A stretch of DNA of 64,000 nt from Elusimicrobia bacterium GWA2_66_18 (GTDB lineage Bacteria; Elusimicrobiota; Elusimicrobia; UBA1565; UBA9628). The notes beneath the pieces are model-generated. The model saw only the letters and a program-made list of their open reading frames with translations, did no database searches and was not told where the DNA came from. Positions 25,839 through 35,150 of the stretch are shown one piece after another (the stretch's first letter is position 1; every line of letters begins with the position of its first letter). A program made the position numbers and the translations under genes. The stretch is taken from NCBI GenBank assembly GCA_001799675.1, contig MGTX01000032.1:62001-126000 (forward strand). Reading direction: 5' to 3'.

Positions 25839-26771
25839 ATGATGAAAGCGATCTTCGTTTTCCTTTTCTGCGTGCATCCCCGGTCCTCGGCGGCCGCGGG
25901 CGCGCCCGTCGCCGGCGGCATGCCGGTTGAGATCGTCATCAAAGCCGAGGCCGGCGCGGGAAAGCTCAACGACACGAAGCCCGCGCTTACGATCGACATC
26001 GATCCCTTCGAGACCATCCGCCCCGCCCTCAAGCCCGACGAGAACCTCCTCCTCGCGGTCTCGCCGTTGACCGTCTCTTGGCGCCGCACGCACCCGGAGT
26101 TCCTGAGGAACGAGCGCGTTATCCAGCCTTGGCGCACGACCTTCAGCCAGCGCCCCGGCATCTCCTTCATGGTCCGAGATTCGCTGGAGACCCTGCTGGG
26201 CGGCAAGCTCGAGGCGAAGGATGCCAGGAAATGGGGCTGGCAGCTCACCATCGCCGATGAGGAAGGCCGCGTCTTTCATCACTACGAGGGCTCCGGCGAT
26301 CCGCCTGAGGGATTGATCTGGAGCGGGCAGAACGACCAGGGCGAGTGGGTCCGCGCCGGCCGGTCCTACTCCGCCATCTATACCTTCACGAGCCCGGACG
26401 GCTCGCCGCGCACGAGCGTGGGCAAACCGATCCTCTTCAAGGGTATCGTCCACCAGGAGGACACGGGCCTGTACGTCAGCATGGACTCGTCGGCCCTCTT
26501 CGGCGCGAGCAAGAACAACGCCGCGCTCCAGTCTCCGACGGGGGTGGACGTCCTGCGCTCCGCCGCCGATCTCATCAAGCGCAAGTACTCCGCCATCCCC
26601 ATTGCGGTGCGGGTCTTCGCCAACACCAAGGAGCTGGGCGACCAGCAGGCCAAGACCGTGCAGGAGTTCCTCCTGCGCGAGCTGATGGTGGCTAGTCGTC
26701 ACATCAGCACCGACGCGACCCGGGCCTCGTTCTCCGATCAGCGCGTCGAAGTGGTCCTCCTGAACCGATGA
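25839..26771 (+). CDS. Secreted protein with FlgD-like Ig fold and OmpA-like C-terminal domain
   Basis: 310 aa; GGAGG 7 nt before the ATG. A signal peptide (AIFVFLFCVHPRSSAAAGA) is followed by a FlgD-type Ig-like segment (WQLTIADEEGRVFHHYEG...GLIWSGQNDQGEWVRAGRSYSAIYTF). The C-terminal ~120 residues look like an OmpA/MotB peptidoglycan-binding domain (GVDVLRSAADLIKRKYSAIPIAVRVFANTKELGDQQAKTVQEFLL), though key peptidoglycan-contact residues are altered. By position it fills the Pal slot of a Tol-Pal-like system; this is inference from gene order. Confidence 0.7.
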   Translation: MMKAIFVFLFCVHPRSSAAAGAPVAGGMPVEIVIKAEAGAGKLNDTKPALTIDIDPFETIRPALKPDENLLLAVSPLTVSWRRTHPEFLRNERVIQPWRTTFSQRPGISFMVRDSLETLLGGKLEAKDARKWGWQLTIADEEGRVFHHYEGSGDPPEGLIWSGQNDQGEWVRAGRSYSAIYTFTSPDGSPRTSVGKPILFKGIVHQEDTGLYVSMDSSALFGASKNNAALQSPTGVDVLRSAADLIKRKYSAIPIAVRVFANTKELGDQQAKTVQEFLLRELMVASRHISTDATRASFSDQRVEVVLLNR

Positions 26772-28069
26772 CCGTCATGAGCATGCGCATTCTCACGACG
26801 GTCCTTCTCGCGGCGCGGTTCGCGGCGGCCGCACCTCTTGCCGACTTCGACCAGGGCGTGCGCGTCACGCCCCTCTTGGAAGACGCTCGCCGCGGCGCGA
26901 AATCCGAGCCCGCGTCCGATGAGGGCCCTCTCTGGATCAACCTGGGAAATTCCGACCTCGCCCTGGTCCGCGCGGCGGGCCTGTCGCTGGGCTCGCCGCT
27001 GAGCATGAGCGGCTCGGCCGCCGTGTTCAAGGTACCAGCGGGCCTCCTGCCGCATCTGTCGGACTTCATGCACGAGACCTTCGGTCGCTGCGGCGGCTTC
27101 TTCGCCCACCGCACGCGCGTCGAAGCGGAATTGGCCCTGTCCGCCCGAGCGGCGACGAAGGGCGGCCCCTACACGCTCGACCAGCAGGCCTGGGTGTCGC
27201 CGCTCATCTCCCGCGTCGAGGAGGAGGGTATCCGCTCCACCATCGAGACCCTGGCCGCCTACCACAACCGCTACTACAAGGCAAACAGCGGCGTGGAGGC
27301 GGCGCGTTGGCTGCAGGGGCGCTGGCAGACGCTGGCCGGAGGTCTTCCGGGGGCGTCTTCACGGCTCGTCAAGCACGACGGCTGGAAGCAGCCCTCGGTG
27401 GTCTTGACCATTCCCGGCGCCGAGAAGACCGAGGAGGTCGTCATTTTGGGCGGTCACCTCGACAGCATCAACGGCTATGGCGGCGAGGCGGCCCGCGCGC
27501 CGGGCGCCGACGACAACGCCTCCGGCATCGCAGTGCTCACCGAGGCGGTGCGCGTGCTGGGCGCTTCGGGCCTGCGCCCGCGCCGGACCCTCCAGTTCAT
27601 TGGTTACGCGGCCGAGGAAGTGGGCCTGCGCGGTTCGCAGGACCTGGCCAAGCAGGCCGCGCGGGAGGGGATGAAGGTGGTCGGCGTCATCCAGTACGAC
27701 ATGACCAACTTCAAGGGTTCCGGCGAGGGCATCTTCCTCCTCAACGATCATGTCGACGCGGACCTGACCGCCTTCCTCGGCAAGCTCATCGAGGTCTATG
27801 CCGGCGTGCCGTGGGCGACCACCGAGTGCGGCTACGCCTGCTCAGACCACGCCTCTTGGACGAGGAACGGCTACCCCGCCTCCGCCGTCTTCGAGTCCAC
27901 CGTCGACGGCAGGAACCGCGCCATCCACACCGAGCGCGACACCCTGGCCGCCTCGGGCGGCGGCGCCGAGCACTCAGTGGCCTTCGCCAAGCTCGCGGTC
28001 GCGTTCGCCGTCGAGCTCGCGAAGGCTTCTTCTGCGGCGTCGGTCCCCGCGGAGCTCACCCGCCGCTGA
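26768..28069 (+). CDS. Secreted M28-family zinc aminopeptidase
   Basis: 433 aa, start overlapping the previous stop (ATGA). A signal peptide (LTTVLLAARFAAAAP) precedes a ~130-residue N-terminal domain. The M28 metal site is complete: GGHLDSI (His, Asp), PGADDNASG (bridging Asp), YAAEEVGLRGS (general-base Glu and ligand Glu), QYDMTNF (Asp), and CGYACSDHASW (His). It should trim N-terminal residues from peptides outside the cytoplasm. It is the last gene of the thrS-TPR-ExbBD-TonB operon; a dyad lies at 28091-28109, just after its stop. Confidence 0.9.
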   Translation: MTVMSMRILTTVLLAARFAAAAPLADFDQGVRVTPLLEDARRGAKSEPASDEGPLWINLGNSDLALVRAAGLSLGSPLSMSGSAAVFKVPAGLLPHLSDFMHETFGRCGGFFAHRTRVEAELALSARAATKGGPYTLDQQAWVSPLISRVEEEGIRSTIETLAAYHNRYYKANSGVEAARWLQGRWQTLAGGLPGASSRLVKHDGWKQPSVVLTIPGAEKTEEVVILGGHLDSINGYGGEAARAPGADDNASGIAVLTEAVRVLGASGLRPRRTLQFIGYAAEEVGLRGSQDLAKQAAREGMKVVGVIQYDMTNFKGSGEGIFLLNDHVDADLTAFLGKLIEVYAGVPWATTECGYACSDHASWTRNGYPASAVFESTVDGRNRAIHTERDTLAASGGGAEHSVAFAKLAVAFAVELAKASSAASVPAELTRR

Positions 28070-28088
28070 GTGGCGCGCAGCGACAGTC

Positions 28089-28742
28089 TTACTGTGTTAA
28101 TGACACAGTCAATGAGAGGGGCTTGCTTGCGCGCACGATCAGGTTGGCGGTCAACAACGAGTCCTGGGCGTAGGACTCGGCGAACAGGTAGAGCCGCGCC
28201 AGCGCGCGGAAGGGCTGCCAAAGAAGCCAGCGTGCCAGACTGCGCGCGCCGGTGACAACGGGTCCCTCGGGAAGCACCACGACGTTCTCGAAACCGGCCA
28301 CCTTCATAAGTTGCCAGGCGCTGGATTTTGTGAATGCCAGTTCATGGGATAGGTCGCCGTAGCGCACTCGCATGCCGAAGGGCCCGTCCGCGTTGGGTGC
28401 GCGCCACAGGAACGTGCCTCCCGGCTTGAGCGCGTTGTGGACTGCGTCAAGGACGCCGAAGATCTCATCTTTCGTGAAGTGCTCTATGACGTCGAGCGCC
28501 ACGACGCAATCGTAGCGTGCCGTCTGCGAGGCGAGGTGGACGCGGGCGTCGCCCGTAGAGACGCCCGCAACGCCGGCACGGACCGCTTTCTCAATATGGA
28601 AGGGGTCCTGGTCCATGCCGGTGGCTCGGGAGTAGCCGGCCTTCTGGAGATAATATAAGAAGCCTCCGGAGCCGCAGCCTAGCTCGAATATTTCGGCGGA
28701 AGGATCGCTCGGCAGCAGAGGCCCGAACACCTTCGCGTACAC
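28089..28742 (-). CDS. Class I SAM-dependent methyltransferase, probably with a lost start
   Basis: 217 aa from a GTG at 28742. The SAM motif is FELGCGSGGFLYYLQ, with DVIEHF and LKPGGTFLWRAPN further on, the UbiE/Methyltransf_23 pattern. The substrate is unknown. Upstream the same frame stays open for 42 more codons to a stop at 28869-28871 and reads like real family sequence (SSYRKRIYRNYRATHIQNQA), but it has no ATG, GTG or TTG; an ATA stands where the Met would be expected. Either translation begins at GTG 28742 or the gene is damaged. Confidence 0.75.
   Translation of the reverse strand: MYAKVFGPLLPSDPSAEIFELGCGSGGFLYYLQKAGYSRATGMDQDPFHIEKAVRAGVAGVSTGDARVHLASQTARYDCVVALDVIEHFTKDEIFGVLDAVHNALKPGGTFLWRAPNADGPFGMRVRYGDLSHELAFTKSSAWQLMKVAGFENVVVLPEGPVVTGARSLARWLLWQPFRALARLYLFAESYAQDSLLTANLIVRASKPLSLTVSLTQ
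28091..28109. terminator. Small dyad between convergent genes
   Basis: ACTGTGT (28091-28097) and ACACAGT (28103-28109) form a 7-bp stem with a 5-nt loop. It overlaps the last codons of the minus-strand methyltransferase gene and lies 22 nt past the plus-strand M28 stop. No T-run follows. Confidence 0.3.
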
Positions 28743-29015
28743 CTTTGCCTCATAGGCGAAGTCTGAGGCTGCCTGGTTCTGGATATGGGTGGCGCGGTAG
28801 TTTCTGTAGATGCGTTTGCGGTAAGAGGATTCTATGCAAGTGCTTTTATCAAATTTGGCCCGATATTTCTATTTCCCATGGGCATGCATCGGCAATCGAA
28901 TCTCAGTCGGCATTGCTGGCTAGAGAAGCAAGTCCACTTCTTTGAGGATGGCGTTCAGCGTTCTCTCCTTGGATTTACAGCATTATAATGACTAAAATCA
29001 TAACATGGCGGCGGC
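28743..29015. other. AT-richer spacer between methyltransferase and redoxin genes
   Basis: The first part holds the upstream extension of the methyltransferase frame. TATAAT occurs at 28984-28989, and a four-codon frame (ATG at 29005) ends in a TGA overlapping the redoxin ATG. Nothing else is seen. Confidence 0.4.
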
Positions 29016-29522
29016 ATGAGAGTATCCGTTTGGCTTTGGAGATTGTTTTGGCCGCTGAGGGCGAGGCTTCACCCGGGTGCCGACGTCGGAGGTTGTTTTC
29101 CCGATTTCACTCTTCGAGACGCACAGGGGCGGGAACATTCGCTCTACGATGAGGCGCCGGGAGTCCTCACGGTGTTGTGGTTGACGAACTTGTGCCAGGA
29201 CTGCCAAGCCGCAATCCCGCTGCTGGAAGAGGCGCGTCTCGAATCGGGCGGCCGCGTCCGCGTCCTAGCCGTCAGCATCCTGGCCATCGACGACCCCCTG
29301 CCCGGGCAGGTCGCGCCGAAGTGCGGCTTTCCGATCTTGCTGGACCCGGAGAATGTCGTCGAACTCCGCCTCGGGCAGCCGCACCCGCCGGGGGCTTGTC
29401 CCCTGCGCAACTTCTACATAGTAGACGGGGGCGGGACGATACGCTTCAAGCATCACTTGTCGGCGCTGCGGCCGGACGAGTTCCGCTCCGTCTGGAAAAA
29501 GATGAGCGCTGGAATAAAATGA
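29016..29522 (+). CDS. Thioredoxin-like (AhpC/TSA-redoxin) protein
   Basis: 168 aa. GGCFPDFTLRDAQGREHSLYD is the typical opening of peroxiredoxin/TlpA folds, followed by a CQDC motif (CxxC) after VLWLTNL. The CxxC and the later Pro-containing strand fit a thiol-disulfide oxidoreductase more than a one-Cys peroxidase. There is no clear signal peptide; a short basic, hydrophobic N-terminus could be a weak anchor. It is alone between a methyltransferase and the gap operon. Confidence 0.75.
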   Translation: MRVSVWLWRLFWPLRARLHPGADVGGCFPDFTLRDAQGREHSLYDEAPGVLTVLWLTNLCQDCQAAIPLLEEARLESGGRVRVLAVSILAIDDPLPGQVAPKCGFPILLDPENVVELRLGQPHPPGACPLRNFYIVDGGGTIRFKHHLSALRPDEFRSVWKKMSAGIK

Positions 29523-29560
29523 TCCCCGCTGGAATTGACGCTTTAAAAACGCTAGGATGA

Positions 29561-30622
<1,062 letters not shown>

Positions 30623-30626
30623 GGCC

Positions 30627-31541
30627 TTGAGCGGCAAGAAAAAGCACGCCACCGTCATCGGCGTGCCCCTCGACTACGGCGCGTCCAAGAGGGGCGCCTC
30701 GGGCGGACCGGCGGCCATCCGCCGGGCCAACCTCGTCGAGGGCCTCGAGGCCCTCGACTTGGAGGTCTCGGACGCGGGAGACCTGCCCGTCGCCAAGGTC
30801 GTCATCTCGGCCAAGGGAAAGCTCAAGAACGCCGGCCCCATCCTCAAGGTCTGTCAATCTCTGGAGAAGCAGGCCTACGAGGCCGTGGCCAACGGATCCA
30901 TCCCCGTTACGCTGGGCGGCGACCACAGCCTGGCCGTGGGCTCGGTGTCGGGAGTGGCTCGCGCGTTCCGCGACAAGGGGCGCAAGATCGGCCTCATCTG
31001 GCTGGACGCGCACGCCGACATGAACACGCCGGAGACCTCTCCGACGGGCAACGTCCATGGCATGCCGCTGGCGCACCTGCTCGGCATGGGACATAAGGAC
31101 TTTGCGCGCCTCGGGGGCTTCGCCCCGAAGATCGACCCGCGCAACGTGGTCCTCGTCGGCATCCGCGACGTGGACCGCGCGGAGGCCGTCAACATCCGCA
31201 AGTCCGGCATTCGCGTTTTCTCCATGCAGGAGATCGACCGTTTCGGCATGGGCGTTGTGACCGAACAGGCCATCGACATGGCCAGCGACGGCACCGCGGG
31301 CTTCCACGTCAGCTTCGACATCGACTCCGTCGACCCCGGCAACGCCCCCGGCACCGGCACCATCAAGCGCGGGGGCCTGACCTACCGCGAGGCGCACCTC
31401 TTCATGGAACTGGTGGCCGATTCCGAGCGCATGGTCGGCCTCGACGTCGTCGAGGTCAACCCCCTCGAGGACACCCAGAACGCGACCGCCGTGCTGGCCA
31501 GCGAGTTGATCGCCTCCTCGATGGGCAAGAACATCTACTAA
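30627..31541 (+). CDS. Arginase (ureohydrolase family)
   Basis: 304 aa from a TTG, 4 nt behind gap. The bimanganese motifs are all present: GGDHSLAVG, DAHADMN, and SFDIDSVDP. PLDYGASKRGASGGPAAIR is the arginase-type N-terminal signature, and HGMPLAHLLG follows the second motif, which favours arginase (rocF-like) over agmatinase. It would hydrolyse arginine to ornithine and urea. Its position between two glycolytic genes is unusual. No urease genes are in the window. Confidence 0.9.
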   Translation: MSGKKKHATVIGVPLDYGASKRGASGGPAAIRRANLVEGLEALDLEVSDAGDLPVAKVVISAKGKLKNAGPILKVCQSLEKQAYEAVANGSIPVTLGGDHSLAVGSVSGVARAFRDKGRKIGLIWLDAHADMNTPETSPTGNVHGMPLAHLLGMGHKDFARLGGFAPKIDPRNVVLVGIRDVDRAEAVNIRKSGIRVFSMQEIDRFGMGVVTEQAIDMASDGTAGFHVSFDIDSVDPGNAPGTGTIKRGGLTYREAHLFMELVADSERMVGLDVVEVNPLEDTQNATAVLASELIASSMGKNIY

Positions 31542-31557
31542 AGCGAAGGATCCCCTC

Positions 31558-32763
31558 ATGACCGAGAAGCCCGCCCTCAAGCTCAAGCGTCTTCAGGACC
31601 TCACCTTCAAGGGAAAGCGCGTCCTGGTTCGCGTGGACTACAACGTTCCCATGAATGGTTCCAAGATCGAGGACAACGCCCGCATCCGCGAGACGCTCAA
31701 GACCCTGGAGGCCCTGATCGCGGGGGGAGCCAAGCTCGTTTTGATCTCGCATCTCGGCCGTCCCAAGGGCAAGCCCGACCCCAAATACACCCTCAAGCCC
31801 GTGTCCGAGGAACTCTCCAAGCTCCTCAAGAAGCCCGTGGCCTTCGCCTGCGACTGCGTGGGCCCCGAGGCGGACAAGGCCGTGGCCGCCGTGAAATCCG
31901 GCGGCGTTCTGCTCCTCGAGAATCTGCGTTTCCACGCCGAAGAGGAGGTCAACGATCCGGCTTTCGCCAAGGCCCTGGCCAAGCACGCAGACCTCTTCAT
32001 CCAGGAAGCTTTCGGCGCGCTCCACCGCGCCCATGCCTCCACCGCCGGCGTCACGAGGCACCTTCCCGGCGCCATCGGCTTCCTCGTCCAGAAGGAACTC
32101 GAGTTCCTGGACCGCGCGATGGGCAACCCCGTTCGTCCCTTTACGGCCATCATCGGCGGCGCCAAGGTCTCCGACAAGCTTGCCGTGCTCGACAAGCTTC
32201 TGGAGCGAGTGGATGTTCTCCTCATCGGCGGCGGCATGGCCTACACCTTTCTGGCCGCGCAAGGCATCAACATCGGCAAATCTCTCTTGGAGAAGGATCA
32301 AGTCGAGGCCGCCAAGGCGATCATCGAGAAAAGCTACAATAAAAAGATCGAGATCCTCCTGCCGGCCGACCACCTCGCCGTGCGCGAGATCAAGCCCGAC
32401 GCGGCCGTGAGCGTGACCCAGGCCATGGCCATTCCATCGGACCTCATCGGCGTGGACATCGGCCCCCACACCGTCGAATTCTTCGTCGAGCACGTCGCCA
32501 AGTCCAAGACCGTCTTCTGGAACGGTCCCATGGGGATCTTCGAGATGGAGGCCTTCTCCAAGGGAAGCTTTGCCGTCGCCAAGGCCATGGCCGAGGCCAC
32601 CAAGCACGGCGTCATCACCATCGTGGGCGGCGGCGACAGCCTCTCCGTCATCGCCAAGGCGGGCCTGGTCGGCACGATGAGCCACTGCTCCACCGGGGGC
32701 GGGGCCAGCTTGGAACTGCTCGAGGGCAAGATTCTCCCGGGCTTGGCGGCGCTGGCGTCTTAA
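31558..32763 (+). CDS. pgk: Phosphoglycerate kinase
   Basis: 401 aa. Signature KRVLVRVDYNVPM at the N-terminus, SHLGRPKG, ENLRFHAEEE, GGAKVSDKLAVLDKL, and the C-terminal nucleotide loop GGGDSLSVIAKAG...MSHCSTGGGASLELLEGK. It makes ATP from 1,3-bisphosphoglycerate. It follows arginase by 16 nt with AGGA upstream. Confidence 0.97.
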   Translation: MTEKPALKLKRLQDLTFKGKRVLVRVDYNVPMNGSKIEDNARIRETLKTLEALIAGGAKLVLISHLGRPKGKPDPKYTLKPVSEELSKLLKKPVAFACDCVGPEADKAVAAVKSGGVLLLENLRFHAEEEVNDPAFAKALAKHADLFIQEAFGALHRAHASTAGVTRHLPGAIGFLVQKELEFLDRAMGNPVRPFTAIIGGAKVSDKLAVLDKLLERVDVLLIGGGMAYTFLAAQGINIGKSLLEKDQVEAAKAIIEKSYNKKIEILLPADHLAVREIKPDAAVSVTQAMAIPSDLIGVDIGPHTVEFFVEHVAKSKTVFWNGPMGIFEMEAFSKGSFAVAKAMAEATKHGVITIVGGGDSLSVIAKAGLVGTMSHCSTGGGASLELLEGKILPGLAALAS

Positions 32764-32775
32764 TGCTCGAAAAGG

Positions 32776-32781
32776 TATAAT
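32776..32781 (+). promoter_or_regulatory. -10 box for secG, leaderless-type spacing
   Basis: TATAAT ends 8 nt before the secG ATG at 32790, leaving no room for a ribosome-binding site. It overlaps the end of pgk; no convincing -35. Confidence 0.5.
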
Positions 32782-32789
32782 GATTTTCG

Positions 32790-33098
32790 ATGTATCATTT
32801 TCTCCTGACGGTTCACGTCCTCGCCTGCTTCGGCATGATCCTCTTCGTCCTGCTTCAGACCGGGCGCGGCGCGGGCCTGCAGATGTTCGGCGGCGGCGGA
32901 GACTCGCTCATCACCACGCCCGGAGGCTCCAGCTTCATGAAGAAGTTCACCGCGGGCCTGGCGGCGACCTTCGCCTTCACCTCTCTTTTCCTGACTCTGC
33001 TTCAGAACCGCTCCGGGATGTCGAGCGTGACCTCGAAGGGCGCGGATCTTCCCGTGCCCGTCGAAGCGCCCGCCTCCCTTCCCGCGGCGAAGAAGTAG
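32790..33098 (+). CDS. secG: Protein-export membrane protein SecG
   Basis: 102 aa. The first helix (FLLTVHVLACFGMILFVLLQ) is followed by the conserved cytoplasmic loop TGRGAGLQMFGGGGDSLITTPGG and a second helix (FTAGLAATFAFTSLFLTLLQ), the standard SecG layout. It assists SecYE during protein export. It may be transcribed from its own leaderless-type promoter as well as with pgk. tRNA-Leu follows 11 nt later. Confidence 0.93.
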   Translation: MYHFLLTVHVLACFGMILFVLLQTGRGAGLQMFGGGGDSLITTPGGSSFMKKFTAGLAATFAFTSLFLTLLQNRSGMSSVTSKGADLPVPVEAPASLPAAKK

Positions 33099-33109
33099 CC
33101 GTACCCGAC

Positions 33110-33193
33110 GCGCGGGTGGTGGAACTGGCAGACACGTACGCTTGAGGTGCGTATGCCCGAAAGGGTTTGGGGGTTCAAGTCCCCCCTCGCGCA
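33110..33193 (+). tRNA. tRNA-Leu (anticodon GAG)
   Basis: Type II tRNA with a long variable arm. Acceptor GCGCGGG pairs with CTCGCGC (one G-T pair); the anticodon stem TACGC/GCGTA holds loop TTGAGGT, anticodon GAG; the T-arm is GGGGGTTCAAGTCCCCC. The CCA end is not encoded. Confidence 0.95.
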
Positions 33194-33232
33194 AGTTTAA
33201 TCGACAACAGAGAATCGCGTACCAGAAACGCC

Positions 33233-33311
33233 CCATCGGAAACGATGGCGGGCAATACTAGAAAGTTCCTAGTCCTAGATGGACCTGGGTCCAAAGACCA
33301 CTCAGTTTTGC
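33233..33311 (+). ncRNA. Candidate structured leader upstream of a secreted-protein gene
   Basis: Three consecutive stems: CCATCG-GAAA-CGATGG with a GNRA tetraloop (33233-33248), ACTAG...CTAGT (about 33257-33273), and GGACC-TG-GGTCC (about 33281-33292). They lie in the 213-bp gene-free stretch between tRNA-Leu and the gene at 33407. No known riboswitch class is recognised. Confidence 0.35.
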
Positions 33312-33406
33312 CTGAAAGGCCCCTGCGCTTAATTTTGGAATGCGCTACATATATCTACAGGCAAAGGCAGTCTCCCGATGCCGGTATGCATGAATGGAGG
33401 GCAAAC

Positions 33407-34147
33407 ATGAGGAAGGTTCTGGGAGTTGGGATCGCCGTCATGGCGGCTGGCATGCTGCGGGCTGGATCGGCTTTGGCGGTAGGGACTAGCGGCGAGCAAC
33501 CATGGGCGCTTCCGCCCTCGGCGGAATCGCCAGGCACGATCATCATCAGCCAGGAGAGTTTGACTTGGGACAAATTCTTCGATAGTTTCGTATTGGGTGA
33601 ATCCGCCGGGTACGAGCGCTATGCCTGGGAGCGTCCGCTCCCCTGGGCGCCATTCTACCCCATGGACGCGGACGTGGATCAGGTCACGGGCGAGGCCAAG
33701 GAGATAAGGAAGATCAACCCGAGGGCCTATTACGGCGCGTGGGGGTTGCATTCGGCGGAGGACCCTTCGTACTTCAGCAAGGCGGAACTCTACTATTTCC
33801 GCCAGCCGTTCTATTTCTTCTGCAATTCGGCCCTAGTGGGGGACCCAACCAAGAGGGGAGTGCGGTTTGGCGAGGTCGTCGTATTCTTCAACTCCCACAG
33901 CGTCCTGGACCACGGACAGGAGACCATGATCCGGGAGGGCTTCGTGGTGGACCGCGCGGGCCAGGTGCTGGCTGCCTTCGACTCCATCTATGACGTGAGC
34001 CATACCCAGGATGGGACTCATTCCGGCGCCCAAGGGACGAGCATGAAGAGCTACCGCATGCTTGACCCCGAAACGGCGGAGGTGAAGACAAGGTGGGATT
34101 TCCTCCGCGATCTCTTCCTAAAGCCTACGCCGTCGGGCTCGTTTTAG
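33407..34147 (+). CDS. Secreted protein of unknown function
   Basis: 246 aa. I chose the ATG at 33407 because GGAGG lies 6 nt upstream and it begins a signal peptide (VLGVGIAVMAAGMLRAGSALA). The mature protein is rich in aromatic residues (YYGAWGLHSAEDPSYFSKAELYYFRQPFYFF) and has a VVVFFNSHSVLDHGQETMIREGF strand region. No family recognised. Composition is somewhat less GC-rich than the glycolytic genes before it. Confidence 0.65.
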   Translation: MRKVLGVGIAVMAAGMLRAGSALAVGTSGEQPWALPPSAESPGTIIISQESLTWDKFFDSFVLGESAGYERYAWERPLPWAPFYPMDADVDQVTGEAKEIRKINPRAYYGAWGLHSAEDPSYFSKAELYYFRQPFYFFCNSALVGDPTKRGVRFGEVVVFFNSHSVLDHGQETMIREGFVVDRAGQVLAAFDSIYDVSHTQDGTHSGAQGTSMKSYRMLDPETAEVKTRWDFLRDLFLKPTPSGSF

Positions 34148-34180
34148 CCGCTTGGACGCGCAGGGATAAGATTTCTCGGC

Positions 34181-34186
34181 TATAAT
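34181..34186 (+). promoter_or_regulatory. -10 box, leaderless-type start for gene 34193
   Basis: TATAAT followed by 6 nt and the ATG at 34193. This spacing favours ATG 34193 over the GTG one codon earlier. Confidence 0.5.
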
Positions 34187-34192
34187 CATGTG

Positions 34193-34894
34193 ATGGAAGT
34201 CGTGCGTCTTCTTCCTGTTATTGTTATCTTCCTGGCCTCGACGCGGGCCGTTGCCGGTCCAACCGGCGCCGCCGACGGCCACGCCGCGCGGGCGACGGGA
34301 TTTCCCGGGGCATATCTCGACGCGGTCGCGCTCTCTCTGGCCGCGGACCCGCTTTACGCTTCGCGCTTGCTCGACGGCATGCAGATGCATCTGCGCTCGC
34401 TGACGGCGATGACCGCTCCGCTCGCGGTCTCGGCTTATTTAGAGAACGCCGTGATGTCGACTCTCGGCGCCGGGCGCGAAGCGGCCGGGCGCCTCGTCGC
34501 ATCGTTGGGCCGCGAGCCTCTGGACCCGCCCAAGGCCTCGGCCCTGCTCATCGCCAACGCGCTGATGCGGCCGGAGCAGTTCCGCGAGGTCCTCGACGGC
34601 CTCGAGACGCTCAAGCCCGGACTGGGCAAGCAGGCTGCGCTCATCCTGCGCGAGGTCAAAGGAGGGGGGGACCGCCGGCTGATCGAGGCCCTGCGCGTCG
34701 CGGGCAAGCGCGTGCCGCAGGGGCGCATGCTGACTTACGGGCCGGATGGGCGCCTCGACTGGATCTTCGACGGAGCCGGGGGCGGGTTCGGACACGATTC
34801 CTCTGCCGGCGAGGTCCCGGGCTCCTTCAAAGGAGAAGGCGCCGCCGGAAGGCCGCGGCGCTCGACGCGCCCGCCCTCGAAGCGCCTCGACTAA
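34193..34894 (+). CDS. Secreted protein of unknown function
   Basis: 233 aa with a signal peptide (VRLLPVIVIFLASTRAVAG). The middle is helical with repeated LLIANAL/LILREV-like leucine patterns, possibly a short solenoid; the C-terminus is low-complexity and basic (about 50 residues, GGGFGHDSSAGEV...RRSTRPPSKRL). No family recognised. tRNA-Ala follows 66 nt later. Confidence 0.6.
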   Translation: MEVVRLLPVIVIFLASTRAVAGPTGAADGHAARATGFPGAYLDAVALSLAADPLYASRLLDGMQMHLRSLTAMTAPLAVSAYLENAVMSTLGAGREAAGRLVASLGREPLDPPKASALLIANALMRPEQFREVLDGLETLKPGLGKQAALILREVKGGGDRRLIEALRVAGKRVPQGRMLTYGPDGRLDWIFDGAGGGFGHDSSAGEVPGSFKGEGAAGRPRRSTRPPSKRLD

Positions 34895-34921
34895 CTCCTG
34901 ATTGCGCCTGCGAGTATGAGG

Positions 34922-34951
34922 TTGAGGTCCATAGGATGAATCTGGTATCAT
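34922..34951 (+). promoter_or_regulatory. Promoter of tRNA-Ala
   Basis: TTGAGG (34922-34927), an 18-bp spacer, TATCAT (34946-34951), 9 nt before the tRNA 5' end. Confidence 0.5.
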
Positions 34952-34960
34952 TTCAATTAT

Positions 34961-35036
34961 GGGCCTGTAGCTCAGCTGGGAGAGCGCCTGCATGGCATGC
35001 AGGAGGTCAGCGGTTCGATCCCGCTCAGGTCCACCA
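34961..35036 (+). tRNA. tRNA-Ala (anticodon GGC)
   Basis: Acceptor GGGCCTG pairs with CAGGTCC, including the G3-U70 wobble that identifies alanine tRNAs. Anticodon stem CCTGC/GCAGG, loop ATGGCAT, anticodon GGC; T-arm GCGGTTCGATCCCGC. CCA is encoded. Confidence 0.97.
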
Positions 35037-35150
35037 ATTTTGATTTCGGTTCCCTATCGCTTCTTCTCCCTGAATCCGGGACAGCCTGAGGCAAAACAGA
35101 TCCGTCAATGGTTGCAGATATGGAGGCAGAACATCCGGGATGAGCACCTC

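Noticed and set aside
34992..35150. N-terminal extension of the propeller-like gene back through tRNA-Ala
   Set aside because: It would translate the tRNA; the signal peptide begins at ATG 35151.
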